DNA from: Rhodoferax sp.
GTDB taxonomy: Bacteria; Pseudomonadota; Gammaproteobacteria; Burkholderiales; Burkholderiaceae_C
DNA length: 10,335 bases
Direction of reading: 5' to 3'
Assembly (NCBI GenBank): GCA_026785765.1
Contig: JAJAZK010000274.1
Coordinates: 1-10,335, forward strand
The position numbers and the translations under genes are program-made. This document shows positions 5,108 to 10,335 of this stretch, one piece after another (position 1 is the first letter of the stretch; the number at the start of each line of letters is the position of its first letter). Under the pieces are notes generated by a model, which saw only the letters and a program-made list of their open reading frames with translations, was not told the origin of the DNA and searched no databases.

Positions 5108-7357
5108 TTACTTGGTTTCGAAATTTGTCGCCCCATCCCACTCCAAATCGAATGGAAGCAGCCGCATGGAGGCTACACGATCCGAGTAAAGATGGTACAG
5201 GTACTTTTTGGCATTCATGCGCAACAAATTGAGCATCAGCACATCACACTGGTCCCAGTCCTGCGCGCGGTAGGCCCGCAGAAAGGTCGCCCACGTCTTC
5301 AATTCGGACTCCGTATCAGCTCCGATCCGATTGGCCGGTGCCACCGGCCAAAATATGGCCACTGCCTGATCCTTGCCTTTTACCCGCACCCGGTCGAGTT
5401 CCTGCCAGCCAAAATCAGGCGCCAGCTTGCGCGCCGACTCACTGACCACGATGTCGACGCCATAGATCTTTGACAGTCCTTCGAGTCGGGAACCCAGATT
5501 CACCGCGTCGCCAATCACCGTATAACTCTTGCGAATATTGGACCCCATATCACCTACGCACATGTTGCCCGTATTGACACCGATACCGATGCCAATCTCA
5601 GGCATTCCCCGGGCCCGGTGATCTTCATTGATGGCACGCACTTCACTGGCCATTTCCATGGCTGATTTCACAGCCAGATGGGCATGTTCGTTGGTTTCCA
5701 CCGGAGCGCCCCAAAACGCCATCACACAATCACCCATGTACTTGTCAATGGTTCCGCGGTTGGCACGGATAATGCCAGTCAGGCGGCTGAAAACGCCCGT
5801 CAGCAAGGCTTGAAGCTGAATCGGCTCCATGGTCTCCGACATCTTCGTGAATCCACGCATGTCGCAGAACATCACCGTCATTTGCCGGTTCGTTGCTGCC
5901 ATGCTGTAGCTGTCCGGATCCTTGACCATCTCGTCGACCAGTTCGGGCGGAACATAGGTTCCAAACAGATTGGCCAACTCCCGCTTGGACCGGCTCTCCA
6001 CAAAATAGCCGTAACTCATGTTGAGCGCAAACGCGGTGATCGCCATCACGAGCGCACCCGCCAGCGGCAACACCAGCCCGTAACCCAGATAGAGCCAGAA
6101 ATTCAACGCGGCAAGCGCGGCGATCACCACCACGCTCAGGATCACGGCACGCGTCGCGGATACGATGGGCAAAGCGAAGGCCAGAATCAATCCGGCCAAC
6201 GTCAGCATCAGCACCTCGTAGCCGATTGCGTAATCGGGCTTGACCAGTACCTTTCCGTCGAGCAAACCGGATATGACGTTGGCGTGGGCCTCCACGCCCG
6301 GATAAATTTCGCTAACCGGCGTCACCCGCAAATCCTGCAAACCGGGCGCTGTGGTTCCCACCAGCACTATCTTGTCCTTCAGTTGACCGGCAGGGATGGC
6401 TTTGGACAGCAAGTCGGCCGCCGACACATAACGGAACGATCCGCCGTTGGGGCCGCCAAATCCCCGAAACGGCACCAACGTCGACACCCGCTCGTCCACC
6501 GGAATTTCCAGCATCTTGTTGCCAAGTTTCAGCTGAATCCCAACCAGCCCCTGGTAACTGCGGGAGATGAAGCGCTCCTTTGGGAAACCGGGCGAGACCG
6601 TTGGCGACCCGGCCAGCATGCGGAACATCGCCAGCGACAGGGACTCGTAATACTGGCCCTTGTACTCCGCGATCAGGGGTAGCGAGCGCACCACTCCGTC
6701 GCCCTCGGCGATGGGATTGAAGTGTCCCGCCATCGGCGCTGCGGCCGCGAGGCTGGGGATGTTCGAGCCAAATCCGTTCCAGGTGGTGAATGTGATCGGC
6801 CGTCCCTGCAGCGCGTCCCTGGTCATCACTGGCGCCGGCAGGACGCCCGATGTGCGCCCGTCCCGGTCACTCGTAAGGTAATAACCCATCACGACCGGGC
6901 GTTTCTCCAGCGCCTTGGCAAACATTGCGTCGTAGTCGAGCGAGGCCTGCATCTGCCGAAGTTTCTCCACAAACCCGGGCTGGTCCCGCAACTCCTTTTG
7001 CGCCAGTTCATTGAGCCGTTTAAGCCCGGAGCTTTCATCGGCTTCGGCGAACACCACGTCGAAGCCCAGGAGGGCGATCTTCTGCCGACCAAACAGTTCA
7101 TCGGTGAGTTCGGCGAGTCTGTTCCGACCCCAGGGCCAGCGACCGACTTCCGCAAGACTCTTTTCGTCGATATCAACGATGACGATGCGCTCGTCGAGTG
7201 TCTTCGGCATTGTCCCGCGCAGGCGGGTGTCGTAAATAATGTTGTCCAGGCGGTCAAGAACCCCCAAGCGCAACACCCCAACCGAATGCAACAACGTGAA
7301 AACCAGCGGTAACAGAGTGACCGCTATGCGGGGCCAGTGCTTCAACAATAGTCCCAT
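5108..7357 (-). CDS. CHASE2-domain class III adenylate cyclase
   Basis: A 749-residue membrane protein. It has an N-terminal membrane segment (about 9-27), a large extracytoplasmic CHASE2 sensor (about 30-370), about three closely spaced membrane helices (about 378-450), a short linker, then a class III nucleotide cyclase domain (about 490-670) and a tail of about 75 residues. Catalytic residues are visible: metal-binding D499 (FCDMRGF) and D543 (KYMGD), adenine-selecting K539 and T613 (YTVIGD), and transition-state N620 and R624. Lys/Thr in the base-selecting positions marks a class IIIb adenylate cyclase making cAMP from ATP. The start at 7357 follows a weak GGGGTG and gives a sensible N-terminal anchor. 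It lies between the FHA gene and a cyclic nucleotide phosphodiesterase, so cAMP synthesis and removal are encoded side by side. The CHASE2 ligand is unknown. Confidence 0.95.
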   Translation of the reverse strand: MGLLLKHWPRIAVTLLPLVFTLLHSVGVLRLGVLDRLDNIIYDTRLRGTMPKTLDERIVIVDIDEKSLAEVGRWPWGRNRLAELTDELFGRQKIALLGFDVVFAEADESSGLKRLNELAQKELRDQPGFVEKLRQMQASLDYDAMFAKALEKRPVVMGYYLTSDRDGRTSGVLPAPVMTRDALQGRPITFTTWNGFGSNIPSLAAAAPMAGHFNPIAEGDGVVRSLPLIAEYKGQYYESLSLAMFRMLAGSPTVSPGFPKERFISRSYQGLVGIQLKLGNKMLEIPVDERVSTLVPFRGFGGPNGGSFRYVSAADLLSKAIPAGQLKDKIVLVGTTAPGLQDLRVTPVSEIYPGVEAHANVISGLLDGKVLVKPDYAIGYEVLMLTLAGLILAFALPIVSATRAVILSVVVIAALAALNFWLYLGYGLVLPLAGALVMAITAFALNMSYGYFVESRSKRELANLFGTYVPPELVDEMVKDPDSYSMAATNRQMTVMFCDMRGFTKMSETMEPIQLQALLTGVFSRLTGIIRANRGTIDKYMGDCVMAFWGAPVETNEHAHLAVKSAMEMASEVRAINEDHRARGMPEIGIGIGVNTGNMCVGDMGSNIRKSYTVIGDAVNLGSRLEGLSKIYGVDIVVSESARKLAPDFGWQELDRVRVKGKDQAVAIFWPVAPANRIGADTESELKTWATFLRAYRAQDWDQCDVLMLNLLRMNAKKYLYHLYSDRVASMRLLPFDLEWDGATNFETK

Positions 7358-7373
7358 GTCACCCCGCTAATGG

Positions 7374-7397
7374 ATCATCTGGCAAGCCAGAGATGAT
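7374..7397 (-). other. Inverted repeat between the FHA and cyclase genes
   Basis: In the 57-bp gap the minus strand can form a stem of ATCATC-TGGC with GCCAGATGAT, with two bulged bases and a tiny loop. No T-run follows, so it is not a standard intrinsic terminator. It may be an RNA processing or stability element, or chance. Confidence 0.4.
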
Positions 7398-7414
7398 TAC
7401 GATTGCGACTGCAG

Positions 7415-8095
7415 TCAGCTTTGGACAAATTGCATTTGGGTTCCTGCAAGCTCGATCAAGTCACCATTTTTCAGGGAGACGGGATCAGTGCCGATCGGCG
7501 CGCCGTTTAGCGACGGGTTTCCCGCACCTTCGACATGGTGTACGACAAAGCCATGCTGACGCTTGGTGATGGCAGCGACTGCAACGCCGGGCTTGCCAAT
7601 GGTGGTTACGACTTTGGTCAGTGGCACTTCACGCCCGGACGCGGCTCCGGACAAAACCTTGATCGATGCCTGACCCATAGCACCGGAAGCCATCGCTGGT
7701 GCAGGGCGCGGAGGTGCCGAGGCCATGGCGGCAGGATGTGCCGTCACAGGCGGGGCGGCAGCAGGCGCTGATTTGACCATCATGGTCTTCTCGAATCCGT
7801 CCCCTGCAATTTCGGCGACGAACTTGATCTTGTATTTGCCGACTTCGACCGTGTCGCCATTGACCAATTGCTGTTTCTTGGCCGCCTTGCCGTTGACATA
7901 GGTGCCGTTCGTGCTGTTGAGGTCTTCGATGAAGACGTCATGGCCGGTCATCTGGAAAACAGCGTGTTCACCGCTGATGGCCAAATTGTCGATGACAACA
8001 TCGTTGTAGGGCCTGCGACCCAAGGTTGTCCGGTCCTTGGTTAGCTGGACTTCCTTGATGACCACCCCATCGATCGACACGATCATTTTCGGCAT
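7415..8095 (-). CDS. Two-domain FHA phosphothreonine-binding protein
   Basis: A 226-residue cytoplasmic protein. FHA domain 1 (about residues 3-95) keeps the phosphothreonine-binding signature: GRRPYND (26-32), ISGEH (S41, H44) and LNSTNGTYVNG (59-69). A linker rich in Ala and Pro (about 97-142) contains GFEKTMM (100-106), resembling motifs in the neighbouring kinase tail. FHA-like domain 2 (about 143-226) keeps the fold pattern (TTIGKPG, SLNG) but lacks the Ser-x-x-His and STNG residues, so it probably does not bind phosphothreonine in the usual way. AGGAG about 8 nt before the ATG supports the start. It sits between a PP2C phosphatase and a cyclase. A likely role is phospho-dependent adaptor, carrying the kinase signal to a partner such as the cyclase or the motor ATPase, by analogy with GarA/OdhI-type FHA proteins. 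Confidence 0.93.
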   Translation of the reverse strand: MPKMIVSIDGVVIKEVQLTKDRTTLGRRPYNDVVIDNLAISGEHAVFQMTGHDVFIEDLNSTNGTYVNGKAAKKQQLVNGDTVEVGKYKIKFVAEIAGDGFEKTMMVKSAPAAAPPVTAHPAAMASAPPRPAPAMASGAMGQASIKVLSGAASGREVPLTKVVTTIGKPGVAVAAITKRQHGFVVHHVEGAGNPSLNGAPIGTDPVSLKNGDLIELAGTQMQFVQS

Positions 8096-8141
8096 GACCG
8101 ACTCCTATTCCTGTGGCTGATTTGCGAATTACACATTCTTG

Positions 8142-8927
8142 CTACTTTCCCAACAATCTGGAGATCAGTCCGCGCTTTTCAGACGCGGCACCAACTTGGA
8201 CCAGCAAAACCGAGATATTGTCACGCCCGCCGTGCCCATTGGCAGCGGTGACAAGGCTATCCGCCTTTTGCTCCAACGCCGCCTCACCCCCGAGGATACT
8301 TGCAATTTCCCCATCGTCAACCATATCAGAGAGCCCATCGGAGCACATCAGATAACAATCGCCGACTTCGACCTGGTGTTCGTGCAGGTCCAGCATGACC
8401 GCATCCTCTACGCCCAACGCCCGTGTGACGAGGTTCTTGATGGATGAGCTTGACGCCTGCTCCGGCGTGATCAACCCGGCGTCAATCTGCTCCTGCAACA
8501 AAGAATGGTCCTTGGTGATTTGCTCCAGCACGCCAACGCGCAGCCGGTAACACCGCGAATCCCCGATATGCCCCAAAACCAGGGTTCTGCCATGGAACAC
8601 GCCCACGACGAGCGTGGTTCCCATGCCGGAGTACTGCGGATTGGAGTCCGACGCGTTGAATATGGAGCGGTTCGCGTTGTCGACGCAAATCTCCAGCGCT
8701 CGGCGGATTTCCTTGATCTTGGCATGCCGCCCGGCCTCGGACAACCAGCGTGCCATCTCCGATCTGATGAAGGCAGTGGCCATGCCGCTGGCGATCTCGC
8801 CGGCGTTATAACCACCCATGCCGTCGGCCAAAACACACAGATGGGTGTCGTCGTCGTGCACCACTGCGTCTTCATTATTGTCCCGGGCCCGCCCTGGATC
8901 CGTCCGTGTACAAAACGTGTAGTTCAT
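8142..8927 (-). CDS. PP2C-family Ser/Thr protein phosphatase
   Basis: This 261-residue soluble phosphatase is of the bacterial Stp/PrpC type. The metal-centre motifs are in order: RDNNED (E19, D20), DGMGG (35-39), GDSR (122-125), SDGLSD (196-201) and RDN (235-237). The length is normal for the family, with a short basic tail (SEKRGLISRLLGK). It starts 12 bp after the kinase stop codon with only a weak AGAACAAGA-type RBS, so it is probably translated with the kinase. In such pairs the phosphatase removes phosphates placed by the kinase on itself and its targets, so it should reset signalling to the FHA protein. Confidence 0.95.
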   Translation of the reverse strand: MNYTFCTRTDPGRARDNNEDAVVHDDDTHLCVLADGMGGYNAGEIASGMATAFIRSEMARWLSEAGRHAKIKEIRRALEICVDNANRSIFNASDSNPQYSGMGTTLVVGVFHGRTLVLGHIGDSRCYRLRVGVLEQITKDHSLLQEQIDAGLITPEQASSSSIKNLVTRALGVEDAVMLDLHEHQVEVGDCYLMCSDGLSDMVDDGEIASILGGEAALEQKADSLVTAANGHGGRDNISVLLVQVGAASEKRGLISRLLGK

Positions 8928-8939
8928 TCTTGTTCTAGA

Positions 8940-10335
8940 CTAAATCTCGAGGTCGGGGCGATCAGCTGCTGGTGGCGGGGGCGGTGGGCGCGCCACATTG
9001 GTTTGGTGCACAGCCGTGCGCTCAAAGTCGGGGGCTGGCCTTTGCGCCGGTGCCGCCTGGTACACAGCGGTTTTCTCGAAGTCTGGCGCCGCTGCTGCGG
9101 GTGTGCCCAGGGTGGCAAACACGGCCGTCTTCTCATGGCCGGCTGGGGCGGAATGACGCACCGGGGGCGCAGTCTCTGCCGGGGCCACGGTGACCGGTCC
9201 GGTCGGAGCTGGCGAACCCGACATTTCCGCCAGCACGGCGCGCAGGTCGGCCGCGAATTGCTCACCATTCTGGTAGCGTGTCTCGGGGCGCTTGCTGACT
9301 GACAAAGCGACCAGATTGGCAAGGCTTTCCGGCAACTCCTTGCGAATGATGCGGATATCGGGCGCCTCCTCGTTGGCAATCTTGTACATCAGTTCGGCCA
9401 TGGATTCACCGCGGAACGGCAGCACGCCGGCCAGCATCTGGAACAACATCACGCCCAGTGAGTACAAGTCGGAGCGACCGTCGACCTTCTTGCCAGCGAG
9501 CTGCTCCGGTGACATGAAACTGGGAGTGCCCAGCACCAAGCCGGTTTTTGTCTTGCTCGAGTCGGTGATACGGGCAATCCCGAAGTCGGTGACTTTGACC
9601 GTGTCACTGTCGATCTCGTACATGATGTTGGCCGGCTTGATATCCCGGTGCACCACATTCTGGCGATGCGCATACGACAAAGCCTCGGCAACCCGCGCAA
9701 CGATGGACAACACCTTGGGTACGGGAAGCAGGTTGGCTTCCTTGCAATAGTCCAGCAAATCCTTGCCCTTGAGGAATTCCATGGCGATGTAGGCCAGGTC
9801 ATGCTCCTCACCAGCGTCAAAAATCGTCACGATGTTCTGGTGCTGCAGCCGTCCGGCAGTCTCCGCCTCGCGGAAGAACCGCTCGCGCGCGTCCACCAGT
9901 TCATCGCCCGAAAACTCCTGGCTTAGCGCCATGGTCTTGATCGCGACCACGCGGCCGATCTTGGGGTCTTTGCCGAGGTAGACCACCCCCATGGCGCCTT
10001 TGCCCAGTTCCTTATCGACCTGGTAACGCCCCAGCATCGGCTTCTCAACCGCACCACCGTCAAGCAACAGGGTGCCACCCGGGTGCGACCCTCCGCCACC
10101 GCCAAGCATCACGGTTTCTGACAGGTTCTTGGCCCGATTCAGCTTGGACTGCAGATCCTTGTAGTCCTTGTCGTAGGCCGACATGTGCTGGTACACCGCC
10201 TCAGCCTTGTTGAACTGCCGCTTGCGTTCGAAATCGAGCGCAAGATTGTATAGATTGCCCATCACCGCATCACTCATGGGCACGCGACGGAAACGGTCAA
10301 AAGCGGCGTCGAGTTGTTGTTGGCCCTGTAATGCC
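8940..10335 (-). CDS. Hanks-type Ser/Thr protein kinase, C-terminal 464 residues (5' end beyond window)
   Basis: A possible GTG start exists at 10283, but the frame stays open to the right edge and the extra residues (ALQGQQQLDAAFDRFRRV) read as real protein, so the true start lies outside. Numbering from 10283: a TPR-like helical segment (about 6-56) precedes the kinase domain (about 87-352). Visible motifs are the P-loop GKGAMG (94-99), catalytic Lys116 (VAIK), HRD at 212-214, DFG at 233-235, activation-loop T245/T247 and SPE at 258-260, so it should be active. No PASTA repeats are seen. The Pro/Ala-rich tail (about 355-447) holds three copies of an E-[KR]-T-A-V motif (386, 405 and 423 are the Thr). 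A PP2C gene and an FHA gene follow directly. Kinases of this type often have an N-terminal membrane sensor, but that part is not visible here. Confidence 0.95.
   Translation of the reverse strand, partial: ALQGQQQLDAAFDRFRRVPMSDAVMGNLYNLALDFERKRQFNKAEAVYQHMSAYDKDYKDLQSKLNRAKNLSETVMLGGGGGSHPGGTLLLDGGAVEKPMLGRYQVDKELGKGAMGVVYLGKDPKIGRVVAIKTMALSQEFSGDELVDARERFFREAETAGRLQHQNIVTIFDAGEEHDLAYIAMEFLKGKDLLDYCKEANLLPVPKVLSIVARVAEALSYAHRQNVVHRDIKPANIMYEIDSDTVKVTDFGIARITDSSKTKTGLVLGTPSFMSPEQLAGKKVDGRSDLYSLGVMLFQMLAGVLPFRGESMAELMYKIANEEAPDIRIIRKELPESLANLVALSVSKRPETRYQNGEQFAADLRAVLAEMSGSPAPTGPVTVAPAETAPPVRHSAPAGHEKTAVFATLGTPAAAAPDFEKTAVYQAAPAQRPAPDFERTAVHQTNVARPPPPPPAADRPDLEI
9009..9140 (-). repeat. Three E-[KR]-T-A-V motif repeats in the kinase tail
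   Basis: GHEKTAV (9120-9140), DFEKTAV (9063-9083) and DFERTAV (9009-9029) are spaced 19 and 18 residues apart in a disordered-looking Pro/Ala tail. A fourth relative, GFEKTMM, is in the FHA protein's linker. The central Thr is a candidate phosphosite for FHA binding. Confidence 0.7.

Noticed and set aside
5678..6682. Plus-strand open frame of 334 codons opposite the cyclase
   Set aside because: His/Gln/Arg-rich antisense shadow of a gene whose catalytic residues are all present on the minus strand.
8940..10283. Kinase starting at GTG 10283
   Set aside because: The frame is open to the window edge, and the upstream residues continue a plausible TPR-like protein, so the real start is outside.

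Overview
The window looks like a chromosomal segment of a betaproteobacterium, probably order Burkholderiales and perhaps Comamonadaceae. This rests on the moderately high GC, the type IV pilin followed by a PglL-type ligase, and the style of the kinase, FHA and CHASE2-cyclase proteins. It is a judgement from protein character, not a database match. Every gene I support lies on the minus strand, so the genes read from the right edge to the left.

Right part (10335 to 4246): a tight signalling run in transcription order. It begins with a Ser/Thr protein kinase that continues off the window, followed by a PP2C phosphatase (12 bp gap), a two-FHA-domain protein (46 bp), a CHASE2 class III adenylate cyclase (57 bp), and a metallo-beta-lactamase-fold class II cyclic nucleotide phosphodiesterase (9 bp). 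A further 61 bp on lies an 807-residue PilB/GspE-family ATPase with an extra N-terminal GAF domain. Two signalling currencies are therefore encoded together: Ser/Thr phosphorylation (kinase, phosphatase, FHA reader) and cAMP (cyclase, phosphodiesterase, possible GAF reader). The output is a pilus-type motor.

Left part (1821 to 1): a 180-bp intergenic stretch holds a clear sigma-54 promoter for a major type IV pilin (pilA). pilA ends in a strong UUCG-loop terminator. Six nucleotides past that hairpin begins an ORF-less group II intron of about 714 nt (407-1120), a placement typical of bacterial class C introns. Fifteen nucleotides after the intron's 3' end starts the N-terminus of a PglL/Wzy-type pilin O-oligosaccharyltransferase, which runs off the left edge.

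Taken together, the window encodes a pilus module (pilin, pilin glycosylation ligase, GAF-fused extension-type motor) joined to phospho-Thr and cAMP signalling. The most notable observations are the write/erase/possible-read cAMP cassette fused to a motor ATPase, a short Thr-containing motif repeated three times in the kinase tail and once in the FHA protein, and the intron placed between the pilA terminator and the glycosylation ligase.
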